Shown one piece after another: positions 24,938 through 32,665 of a stretch of DNA of 60,937 nt. Position 1 is the first letter of the stretch. Each line of letters opens with the position of its first letter. A program made the position numbers and the translations under genes. Under the pieces are notes generated by a model. The model did not search any database. It was not told where the DNA came from and saw only the letters and a program-made list of their open reading frames with translations. Origin of the DNA: Methanofollis fontis (lineage in GTDB: Archaea > Halobacteriota > Methanomicrobia > Methanomicrobiales > Methanofollaceae); contig NZ_PGCL01000006.1 of the NCBI RefSeq assembly GCF_004297185.1, forward strand, positions 1 to 60,937. Reading direction: 5' to 3'.

Positions 24938-26576
24938 TGCGGTGATCCTGGACGGGTATGTGGACGAACCCGCCTGCTTCGGCGTCCCGCCCTATATCTC
25001 CCCCTATATCCGCTACTGTGCCGGGGTGCTCGCCGAGCACGGGCACCGGGTGCGCTACACCACCATCGACGCCGTGCGGGCGGACCCCGCCATCCTGCAG
25101 ACCTTTTCCGATGCCGCCGTCCTGCTGCTGATCGCCGGGATCACCGTGCCGGGCAAGTACCTCGGCGGCACTCCGGCCAGCCTGACCGAGATATCGCAGA
25201 TCGGCATGCAGGTCCGTGGCCCCCTGAAGGTGCTCGGCGGACCCATCGGCTTTGGATACTCGCCGGCAGGGGGAAAAAAGGCGATCCGGGCGGCGGCGGC
25301 CGGTTTCGATCATCTCCTGCACGGTTCTCCGGCAGCATCCCTCGACTCCCTCCTCTCCGGCGGGGAACCGGCAGTGCGGGGGGATTATGTGGATATCGAC
25401 CGCTGGAGCGTGCTGGGTGCGGGGGTGATCGCCCATCACCCCCTCTACCCGCGGGTGATGATCGAACTCGAGACCGCACAGGGCTGTTCCCGTTCGGTCG
25501 GGGGCGGGTGTTCGTTCTGCACCGAACCCTTCTACGGGGCGCCGCGCTACCGCTCCCTCTCCGGGATCGCCGCTGAGGTGGAGGCGCTCCATACTGCCGG
25601 CGCCCGCCACTTCAGGCTTGGCCGCCAGCCCGACCTGCTGGCCTACGGCACCGGCGGCAGCGCCGAGTTCCCAAAACCCCGCCCCGACCTGCTCCAGGAC
25701 CTCTTCACCCGCATCCGCAAAGCCGCCCCCGATCTCCTCACCCTCCAGATCGACAACATCAACCCGGGCACGATCGCCCGGCACCAGGAGGAGAGTCGGG
25801 AGGCGCTGGCGGCGATCGTGGAGGGGCATACCCCAGGCGACGTCGCCGCCTTCGGGATGGAGACCGCCGACCCGGAGGTGATCCGGGCAAACAACCTCAA
25901 GGCGCAGCCTGAAGAGGTCAGGCGGGCGATCGAGATCGTCAACGAGGTCGGGGGTCGGCGCCATGACGGCATCCCCCACCTCCTGCCCGGCTTGAACTTC
26001 GTCTGCGGGCTTGCCGGCGAGACCGGGGAGACCTATGAGCACAACCGCCGCTTTCTCCAGGGGGTGCTGGATGCCGGTCTGCTCGTCCGGCGGGTGAACA
26101 TCAGGCAGCTGATGCCCTTTGAGGGGACGCAGGCATATGAGGAGAACACCCTCGGACAGCACGATGCCGCCTTCCGCCGCTTCAAGGAATGGACCCGCAC
26201 CCATTTTGATCTGCCCATGCTCAGGAAGGTCTTCCCGGCCGGAACCCTCTTGCGGGACGTCGGGGTCGAGGTCGGCGGCAGAACGAGTTTTGGGCGGCAG
26301 ATGGGTTCCTACCCCATCCTGGTCGGTCTCCCCCTCGATATACCGGTCGGCACACCCCTCGATGCCGTTGTCGTCGGTCACGGCATGCGCTCGGTCACCG
26401 CCCTGCCGGTGCCGGTGCGGATCAACACCCTCCCCGTCTCCGCCCTCCGGCAGATCCCGGGCGTCGGAAAGAAGGTGCTGCCGCGGCTGATCGCACGCCG
26501 CCCCTTCAGGGGGGTGGCAGAGTTTCAGGCACTGGTCGGCGAAACACCGGTGGAGCCCTATCTGACATTTGATTGA
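24927..26576 (+). CDS. Radical SAM protein with C-terminal helix-hairpin-helix (MJ1155-like)
   Basis: The 549-residue protein has an N-terminal B12-binding-like region, then a radical SAM domain whose cysteine motif is C-X7-C-X2-C (CSRSVGGGCSFC) instead of CX3CX2C. FGMETADPEVIRANNL and LNFVCGLAGETGETYEHN are typical of the MJ1155-like family, in which this spacing recurs as far as I recall. The last ~60 residues contain a helix-hairpin-helix (SALRQIPGVGKKVLPRLIARRPF) that may bind nucleic acid. The start is ATG 24927; a TTG two codons upstream is possible. The reaction is unknown to me. Tight overlap with mptE may hint at a cofactor or RNA-modification role. Confidence 0.85.
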   Translation: MRSDAVILDGYVDEPACFGVPPYISPYIRYCAGVLAEHGHRVRYTTIDAVRADPAILQTFSDAAVLLLIAGITVPGKYLGGTPASLTEISQIGMQVRGPLKVLGGPIGFGYSPAGGKKAIRAAAAGFDHLLHGSPAASLDSLLSGGEPAVRGDYVDIDRWSVLGAGVIAHHPLYPRVMIELETAQGCSRSVGGGCSFCTEPFYGAPRYRSLSGIAAEVEALHTAGARHFRLGRQPDLLAYGTGGSAEFPKPRPDLLQDLFTRIRKAAPDLLTLQIDNINPGTIARHQEESREALAAIVEGHTPGDVAAFGMETADPEVIRANNLKAQPEEVRRAIEIVNEVGGRRHDGIPHLLPGLNFVCGLAGETGETYEHNRRFLQGVLDAGLLVRRVNIRQLMPFEGTQAYEENTLGQHDAAFRRFKEWTRTHFDLPMLRKVFPAGTLLRDVGVEVGGRTSFGRQMGSYPILVGLPLDIPVGTPLDAVVVGHGMRSVTALPVPVRINTLPVSALRQIPGVGKKVLPRLIARRPFRGVAEFQALVGETPVEPYLTFD

Positions 26577-26629
26577 GGTGCACTGATATGAACGGGGGTA
26601 TTTCTGTATTCAATCGGTATCTGCACCCC

Positions 26630-27775
26630 TCACGCCTCTTTGATCTCGAGCATGGTGAGCACATCGGTCCTGGTCACGATCCCGACCAGTTCTCCACCCT
26701 TTTTCACCGGGATCCGACCGATCCCCGTCTTTGACATGATCTGCATCGCCTCGGTGAGCTGGGCCGTCGGCGGCAGGGTCACCACATCGCGGCTCATCAG
26801 GTCGCGCACCTGCATCGCCTCCCGGTCGATTGCCGGTGCGGCATGGATATCCCCCAGGGTGATCATCCCGACGAGCGTCTCGTGCTCGACCACCGGAAAC
26901 CCGAGATGCTTGGTATCATACATTAGCCGCATCACCTCGGAGACCGGCATCTCCGGGGGCACCGTCTGCACCGGCGTGGACATCACGTCCCCGACCGAGA
27001 TGTCCCTGAGCAGGTAATTATAGCGCACCATCGTCGCCTCCTGATTTGCCCCGATATAGATGAAGAAGGCGATGATGATCAGGATCGGGTTGAAGACGAG
27101 AAACCCGAAAATACCGAACAGGACCGCAAAACCCCGCCCCACATCGGCGGCGATGCGGGTGGCCTGGTGGAGGGGCATCTTCTTTGCAAGCCATGCCCTG
27201 AGCACCCGCCCCCCGTCCATCGGAAACGCCGGGAGGAGGTTGAAGGCAAAGAGGATCAGGTTGAGCAGCGCCAGATAGCCGAAGAAGAAGATGAAGATCC
27301 CGCCGGTCTCCGGGGTGATCTGTCCTGTCCCGACGAGGGCGGCGGCGCCATAGGTAAGGGCCAGAGAGATGAGTCCGATGACGAACGATGTCAAGGGTCC
27401 GGCGAGCGCCATCGGGAGTTCAATCTTCGGATCGGGCGTTCCTTCCTCCATCGAGGCCACCCCGCCGAAGATGAGCAGGGTAATGGAGTTGATCTTGATC
27501 CCCTTCGATCTGGCCACGATGGAGTGCGCAAGCTCATGGACGAGCACCCCGGCAAACAGACCGATGGCGACGGCCGTACCCAGGATATAGGGGATCCATC
27601 CGCCGACAAATGCGGTCATCGTGATCTCGACGCCGAAGGTTTCTGCAAGGAGTTCGGTCGTCAGGGCGATCTGGCTGCCGATGATCCATGCGAACAACGG
27701 TACGACGATGAGAAATGTCCAGTGCAGATAGATGGGAATCCCGAATAAATGCCCGATTCGAAAGGATCCGTTCAT
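26630..27775 (-). CDS. Site-2 protease family metalloprotease (M50) with two CBS domains
   Basis: The 381-residue protein has six or so membrane helices holding the zinc motif VHELAHS (HExxH) and the distal metal ligand NLLPAFPMDGGRVLRA. Two C-terminal CBS domains follow (ISVGDVMSTPVQTVP and VRDLMSRDVVTLPP). This architecture is the common archaeal S2P form; it cleaves within membrane segments, and the CBS pair is expected to sense adenine nucleotides. Targets are unknown. It is divergent from the PRC-barrel gene and shares the AT-rich promoter between them. The ATG at 27775 is close to that box, so a leaderless or very short-leader transcript is likely. Confidence 0.93.
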   Translation of the reverse strand: MNGSFRIGHLFGIPIYLHWTFLIVVPLFAWIIGSQIALTTELLAETFGVEITMTAFVGGWIPYILGTAVAIGLFAGVLVHELAHSIVARSKGIKINSITLLIFGGVASMEEGTPDPKIELPMALAGPLTSFVIGLISLALTYGAAALVGTGQITPETGGIFIFFFGYLALLNLILFAFNLLPAFPMDGGRVLRAWLAKKMPLHQATRIAADVGRGFAVLFGIFGFLVFNPILIIIAFFIYIGANQEATMVRYNYLLRDISVGDVMSTPVQTVPPEMPVSEVMRLMYDTKHLGFPVVEHETLVGMITLGDIHAAPAIDREAMQVRDLMSRDVVTLPPTAQLTEAMQIMSKTGIGRIPVKKGGELVGIVTRTDVLTMLEIKEA

Positions 27776-27794
27776 GGAAAATGATAGTCTTTTT

Positions 27795-27811
27795 ATCGTT
27801 TATAGTCTATA
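27795..27811. promoter_or_regulatory. Shared TATA region of two divergent, probably leaderless genes
   Basis: TATAGTCTATA at 27801-27811 is almost palindromic, and with the preceding ATCGTT it lies about 20-30 bp from both ATG 27828 (plus) and ATG 27775 (minus). Neither start has a Shine-Dalgarno sequence. Confidence 0.5.
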
Positions 27812-27827
27812 CCATGAACCGATCACG

Positions 27828-28097
27828 ATGAAAACCCAGGTCACCGAGCTCTTTGGAATGAACGTCTATACAGACAAGGCGATATATGTGGGGGACGTGG
27901 ACGATGTCCTGCTCGATATCGACGGAAAGAAGATCGAGTCGATCGCCGTGGGAAACCTGAACCCTGAAATTGGCGATACAAAGGGCCACCGGGGCTATCT
28001 GATCCCCTTCAGGATCATCAAGGAGATCGGGGACATCATTATTGTCCGCCATATCTCGGCAGCCTTCAGGAGCAAAAAAGAGGAAACCCGCTCCTGA
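27828..28097 (+). CDS. PRC-barrel domain protein
   Basis: The 89-residue protein is a single PRC-barrel: MKTQVTELFGMNVYTDKAIYVGDV, then a strand pair around VDDVLLDIDGKKIESIAVG and the closing PFRIIKEIGDIIIVR. Archaeal PRC-barrel proteins include the CdpB cell-division adaptors of haloarchaea and RNA-linked factors; which role applies here cannot be told. ATG 27828 is chosen over upstream ATGs because the domain starts there and the TATA-like box lies ~22 bp before it. It is followed 17 bp later by thg1 and may be cotranscribed. Confidence 0.85.
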   Translation: MKTQVTELFGMNVYTDKAIYVGDVDDVLLDIDGKKIESIAVGNLNPEIGDTKGHRGYLIPFRIIKEIGDIIIVRHISAAFRSKKEETRS

Positions 28098-28114
28098 CCC
28101 CAGAAGTCCCGTCC

Positions 28115-28837
28115 ATGGAGAGTCATGAGATCTTCTCGGCGCTTGCCATCTATCCCCCCGTCATTCTCCGTCTTGACGGACGGGCATTTCACCGCCTGAC
28201 AGCCAGGTGTGAAAAACCCTTCGATACCCGTTTTCACGCTGCCATGCTCGGGACATGCCGCCGCCTGCTCACAGGGAGCGGCCTGAACCCGGTGTGTGCC
28301 TATACCTTCTCCGATGAGATCAGCCTCTACTGCCCGGTCCTCCCCTTCGGCGGACGGGTAGAGAAACTCGATTCTGTCGGCGCCTCCTATGCGGCGAGTG
28401 CGTTCACCCTCGAGTATGGCGTCACCGAACCGCTTGCCTTCGATGCACGGGTGATCCCGGTGACGCCGGACTACGCCGTTGAATATCTGGCCATGCGGCA
28501 GAGGGAGGCATGGCGCAACCATATCAACGCCTACTGCCAGGCGGCGCTCGTCTCCGAGGGGTCCACGCCCCGTGATGCCGCTGTCCGTCTGCGCGGGATG
28601 GGGGCGGCAGGGATGCATGACCTGATGTTCGCGCGGGGGGTCAACCTGGCCGAGACGCCGGCATGGCAGCGGCGGGGCACGCTCCTCTTCCATGGACGCT
28701 ATCAAAAAGAGGGGTTCAATCCGAAGAGCGGTGAACGGGTGACGGTCGAACGGCGGACCGTCATCGCCGACGAAGACCTGCCGCTCTTCTCCGCCCCTGA
28801 GGGGAGGGAGTATCTCCTCTCACGTCTGGGAACGTGA
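28115..28837 (+). CDS. thg1: tRNA(His) guanylyltransferase family protein (Thg1-like)
   Basis: The 240-residue protein carries the family metal-binding motifs: VILRLDGRAFHRLT at the N-terminus and YTFSDEISLYCP around residue 68. The C-terminal half keeps NHINAYCQAAL and GTLLFHGRY. Thg1-like proteins add nucleotides in the 3'-to-5' direction, to tRNA-His or for tRNA 5'-end repair. The archaeal versions are mostly template-dependent. It has no internal stop, unlike the pyrrolysine-interrupted genes reported in Methanosarcina. Its 3' end overlaps the convergent ileS gene by 18 bp. Confidence 0.92.
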   Translation: MESHEIFSALAIYPPVILRLDGRAFHRLTARCEKPFDTRFHAAMLGTCRRLLTGSGLNPVCAYTFSDEISLYCPVLPFGGRVEKLDSVGASYAASAFTLEYGVTEPLAFDARVIPVTPDYAVEYLAMRQREAWRNHINAYCQAALVSEGSTPRDAAVRLRGMGAAGMHDLMFARGVNLAETPAWQRRGTLLFHGRYQKEGFNPKSGERVTVERRTVIADEDLPLFSAPEGREYLLSRLGT

Positions 28838-31800
28838 GAGCCCCATCATCATCTGGACTCCCTCGACCTCCCACTCCGCCGTCACTTCCCAGGTGCCGCT
28901 CGGAGCGTCGCCATCGACGATATCGAGCGCCGCCGCCCGTACTTCGCCTGCAATGAGGTCCTTCTGCTCGCCGACAAGGGCGGCGATACGGGCGTCGCCG
29001 ATGGCGATGCCTGCCCTGATATTCTCCTCCACCTGCAGGTCGGCCTGACGGCGCATCTCCTGCAGCCTCCGGATCACCTCGCGGGCATAGCCCTCGGCCT
29101 CGAGGTCAGGGCTCAGGTTCACGTCCACATAGACGACGGCATCCTCCATTGCGGCGGCAAAAACCCCTTCGGGCATCTCTTCATGGAAGGTGGCCATCTC
29201 TGGCGTGATCTCATAACCGCCGGCGCTCGCCGTTCCGGACTCTGCAAGGGCGTTCCTGAGAGCGGTGCCGTCCGACTCCTCGATCGCCGCCTTCACGCGG
29301 GGCGCCTCCTTTCCAAAGCGCGGCCCGAGCACCCGCATCACGGCCTCGGCCTGCCACCCGATCCGCTCCCAGTGACCGGAGATGACCCGCACCTGCCGGG
29401 CGTTTGCCCGTGTCCGGCAGAGGTCGTTCAGCCTGATGACGGCGTCCCGCACGGCCTCCGATTCGGTCACGACCACGATCTCGCCGACCGGCCAGCGGAG
29501 TTTGCGCTTCCCGTCCTGCCGGGCGGTTGCGGCGGCGTCGTCGAAGCCCTGCACCACCGCCATCCCCGCCTCCAGAGCGGTGTCGATGAGGGCGGCGTCC
29601 GCACCGGGCCAGTCGGTCATGTGGACGCTCTCCGGGTCGCCCGCGCACCTGAGGTTTGCATAGATCTCCTCGGTGAGGTGCGGGGTGAAGGGGGCGAGAA
29701 GCCCGACAAGTCTGCGGAGCACATAGTAGACTGTCTCATAGGCGCACGTCTTCTCAGGGGCGTCCTCATCGAGCCACATCCGCGGCCTGACGATCTGGAG
29801 GTACCAGCGGGAGAGGTCCTCAAGCACAAAGGAGATGAGCGAACGCGTGATCCGGTGGAGACTGAGGGACTCAAGGTCGCTCTCGATCTCCGCGGTGAGG
29901 GTGTTGATCCGGGAGAGGATCCAGCGGTCCTCGTCCGGCATCGCAGAGAGCAGCGCACGCACCTTTGTATCGTCCCAGCGGTCCCCGTCGGTCGTCGCTG
30001 GTGCGAAATGGTCCAGCGCCATATAGGGCAGGGGGAAGCGGTAGACGTTCCAGAGGATGTTCAGCGACCGGTTGACGGTCTTGACGCCGTCCCAGTTGAA
30101 CTTCATGTCGTCCCAGGGTGCGTTTGCAGAGAGGATGTAGAGGCGCAGGATGTCGACGCCGAAGCGCTCGATCACGTCGGCCGGAGCGACGACGTTCCCG
30201 AGACTCTTGGACATCTTCCTGCCGTCCGCATCGAGGGCGAAACCGTGCATCAACACCGATTTATATGGCGCCTTCCCGAATGCCACCGTCGAGGCGCCGA
30301 GCTGCGAGTAGAACCAGCCGCGGGTCTGGTCCTGTCCCTCGGTGATGAAATCCGCCGGCCAGTAACGCTCGAACGCTTCTTTTTCGCCTGGGAACCCGAG
30401 CGTTGCCCAGGAGGCGACGGCCGAGTCGAACCAGACATCGAAGATGTCTGAGACCCGGTGCATCGTCCCGCCGCAGGAGCAGGGGATGGTGACGCCGTCG
30501 ACGTAGGGGCGGTGCGGGTCCTTCACGTCCTGTCCGCTTGCCTCCTCGAGTTCGGCGATGGTGCCGATCACCTGCCGGTTCTCGCAGGTGTCGCATTTCC
30601 AGACCGGTATTGGGATGCCCCAGTAGCGCTGGCGGGAGATGCACCAGTCCCGCGCCTCCTTGACCCAGTCGTGGAAACGGGCGCTGCCCGCCCAGTCGGG
30701 GTACCAGGTGACCCGCGCCACCTCGTTCAGGAGGGTGTCGCGCATCTCCGAGGCCCTGATAAACCACTGTTCAGTGGCGCGGAAGATGATCGGCGTCTTG
30801 CACCGCCAGCAGTGGCCGTATCGGTGGGTGATCCGCCCGGCGTGGAGGAGATGGCTGCCGAGGGCGTCCATCACCGCCCGGTTCGTCTCCGGGTCCTTGA
30901 CATACTGACCGGCAAAGGTGCCTGCCTTCCTGGTAAACCGTCCGGTGCCATCGACCGGGCAGAGCACCGGGAGGTCGTATTTCACGCCGGTGAGGTAATC
31001 GTCCCATCCATGCCCGGGTGCGGTGTGGACAAGACCGGTGTTCTCCAGCGCCACATAGTCGGCGAGCACGACGCGGTGCTCGATCTCCGCCTGCGCCGGG
31101 ACATCCTCTTTGAGGGGGGACTCATATCTGGTCCCGGCAAGGTCGGTGCCGCTCACGGTCCTGATCACGTCATAACTCTGGTAGCGCCCCTTCCTGAGCA
31201 CCTCCTCAACGAGGGGTTCTGCAATCCAGAGGCGCTCCTCCGCCCCGTCCTTCCGGGCGGCGACGAGCGCATAGGTGATCTCCGAGTGGGCGGCGACGGC
31301 GACATTGGCCGGGAGGGTCCAGGGGGTCGTCGTCCAGATGACCAGGTACTCGCCGTCGGCATCCTTCACCGGGAACTTCACGAAGATCGACGGATCGGTG
31401 GCATCGTCGTACTCCACCTCAGAGTCGGCGATAGCGGTCTCGCAGCGGGGGCACCAGTTCACGACGCGGTGCCCCTGCTCGAGCATGCCGTTCGTCTCCG
31501 CCTGCTGGAGCGTCCACCATGCCGCCTCGATATACTCCTTTCTCAGGGTCTGGTAGGGGTTCTCGAAGTCGAGCCAGATGCCGAGATCCCTGAACTGGTC
31601 GGACATCACCGCCATGTTCTCGAGGGCGAAGTCCCGGCAGCGCTCGATGAAGCGGTCGATGCCATAGGCCTCGATGTCCTTTTTGGAGGTGAACCCGAGC
31701 TGGTGCTCGACCTGCACCTCGATCGGCAGACCGTGCATATCGTAGCCCGCCCGCTCGATGACATTGTAGCCGCACATCCGGCGGTAGCGCAGGATGGCGT

Positions 31801-31993
31801 CCTTGAGAATCTTGTTCCACGCCGTCCCGAGGTGGATGTGTCCGGTGGTGTAGGGGGGGCCGTCTACAAAGAAAAACTGCCGCCCGCTCCGGCGCAGGTC
31901 CCTGACCCGCCGGTAGGTGTCGTCCTCGCGCCAGTGTTCCTGGACGCGGGACTCGATTGCCCGTGCATCATAGCTGCTGGTGACTTCTTTCAC
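28820..31993 (-). CDS. ileS: Isoleucyl-tRNA synthetase
   Basis: The 1,057-residue class Ia synthetase shows PPYTTGHIHLGTAWNKILKD (HIGH motif, near residue 51), an editing CP1 domain with TTPWTLPAN, and the catalytic loop GRKMSKSLGN near residue 600. An anticodon-binding helical region with PRMWLDEDAPE and a C-terminal extension typical of archaeal/eukaryotic-type IleRS follow. It charges tRNA-Ile with isoleucine and edits valine. The start is GTG 31993, preceded by AGAGGGATAGAG. Length matches the family. It converges with thg1 and overlaps its end by 18 bp. Confidence 0.97.
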   Translation of the reverse strand: MKEVTSSYDARAIESRVQEHWREDDTYRRVRDLRRSGRQFFFVDGPPYTTGHIHLGTAWNKILKDAILRYRRMCGYNVIERAGYDMHGLPIEVQVEHQLGFTSKKDIEAYGIDRFIERCRDFALENMAVMSDQFRDLGIWLDFENPYQTLRKEYIEAAWWTLQQAETNGMLEQGHRVVNWCPRCETAIADSEVEYDDATDPSIFVKFPVKDADGEYLVIWTTTPWTLPANVAVAAHSEITYALVAARKDGAEERLWIAEPLVEEVLRKGRYQSYDVIRTVSGTDLAGTRYESPLKEDVPAQAEIEHRVVLADYVALENTGLVHTAPGHGWDDYLTGVKYDLPVLCPVDGTGRFTRKAGTFAGQYVKDPETNRAVMDALGSHLLHAGRITHRYGHCWRCKTPIIFRATEQWFIRASEMRDTLLNEVARVTWYPDWAGSARFHDWVKEARDWCISRQRYWGIPIPVWKCDTCENRQVIGTIAELEEASGQDVKDPHRPYVDGVTIPCSCGGTMHRVSDIFDVWFDSAVASWATLGFPGEKEAFERYWPADFITEGQDQTRGWFYSQLGASTVAFGKAPYKSVLMHGFALDADGRKMSKSLGNVVAPADVIERFGVDILRLYILSANAPWDDMKFNWDGVKTVNRSLNILWNVYRFPLPYMALDHFAPATTDGDRWDDTKVRALLSAMPDEDRWILSRINTLTAEIESDLESLSLHRITRSLISFVLEDLSRWYLQIVRPRMWLDEDAPEKTCAYETVYYVLRRLVGLLAPFTPHLTEEIYANLRCAGDPESVHMTDWPGADAALIDTALEAGMAVVQGFDDAAATARQDGKRKLRWPVGEIVVVTESEAVRDAVIRLNDLCRTRANARQVRVISGHWERIGWQAEAVMRVLGPRFGKEAPRVKAAIEESDGTALRNALAESGTASAGGYEITPEMATFHEEMPEGVFAAAMEDAVVYVDVNLSPDLEAEGYAREVIRRLQEMRRQADLQVEENIRAGIAIGDARIAALVGEQKDLIAGEVRAAALDIVDGDAPSGTWEVTAEWEVEGVQMMMGLSRSQT

Positions 31994-32173
31994 CTCTATC
32001 CCTCTGTTGCGCCCCCGCGAGGGGGGTGATCATGCTGTGAGTGATGGGGTGTGAGAGTCAAAGTAGTTTTTCAATGGTGCGGTCCCCCTCCTTTCGGGGT
32101 CGAAGGAGGGATGTTCATCGCTCTCCGGCAGCGGATGGACCATGGAAATCTATTCATGCGGTCTGCTGAATAC

Positions 32174-32665
32174 ATGCCCATCATGCAGATCGCTGTCATC
32201 GGTGCATCGTCGTGCTCCCCGGAGGAATATGAGGCGGCCCGCACGGTCGGCTACCTGATCGCCGGAAACCGCGAAACCCTCGTCTGCGGCGGGCTGTCCG
32301 GGGTGATGGAGGGTGCATGCCGTGGGGCAAAGGAGATGGACGGGACGACGCTCGGGATCATCCCGGGCACCGCGGGTGAGAACCCCTATGTGGACGTCGT
32401 CGTCAGGACCGGGATGTCCCATGCGCGAAACGCCCTTGTCGTCGGTTCTGCCGATGCGGTGATCGCCATCGGCGGCGGTTACGGCACTCTCTCCGAGATC
32501 GGACTCGCCCTGAAGATGAAAAAAGCGGTGTTTGGTGTGGGCACATGGGAGATCGACGGGATCTTCCGCTGTGCCACGCCCGAGGAGGCGGTGCTTATGG
32601 CAGTACGCGCATCCCGCCTGTCTCGGCCGTCCGGTAGCCCCCCATCCCCTCGAGAATCTCACTGA
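32174..32665 (+). CDS. LOG/TIGR00725-family protein
   Basis: The 163-residue protein belongs to the Rossmann-like LOG superfamily (once called lysine decarboxylase-like), as seen from IAVIGASSCSPEEYEAA, LVCGGLSGVMEGACRGAK and the nucleotide-phosphate loop IGGGYGTLSEIGLAL. Relatives cleave nucleoside monophosphates such as cytokinin precursors; the small archaeal TIGR00725 group has no proven function. ATG 32174 lies ~25 bp after the AT-rich AAATCTATTC, so it may be leaderless; ATG 32183 is possible. The last ~24 codons run across the end of the convergent moeA gene (71 bp overlap) and code for a low-complexity Ser/Pro/Arg tail, which may not be conserved. Confidence 0.85.
   Translation: MPIMQIAVIGASSCSPEEYEAARTVGYLIAGNRETLVCGGLSGVMEGACRGAKEMDGTTLGIIPGTAGENPYVDVVVRTGMSHARNALVVGSADAVIAIGGGYGTLSEIGLALKMKKAVFGVGTWEIDGIFRCATPEEAVLMAVRASRLSRPSGSPPSPRESH

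Noticed and set aside
24594-26381. 595-codon minus-strand frame opposite the radical SAM gene
   Set aside because: Antisense shadow of a gene with a clear cysteine motif and HhH domain; its own translation shows no domain.
30458-32029. 523-codon plus-strand frame opposite ileS
   Set aside because: Antisense to a fully motif-supported IleRS.
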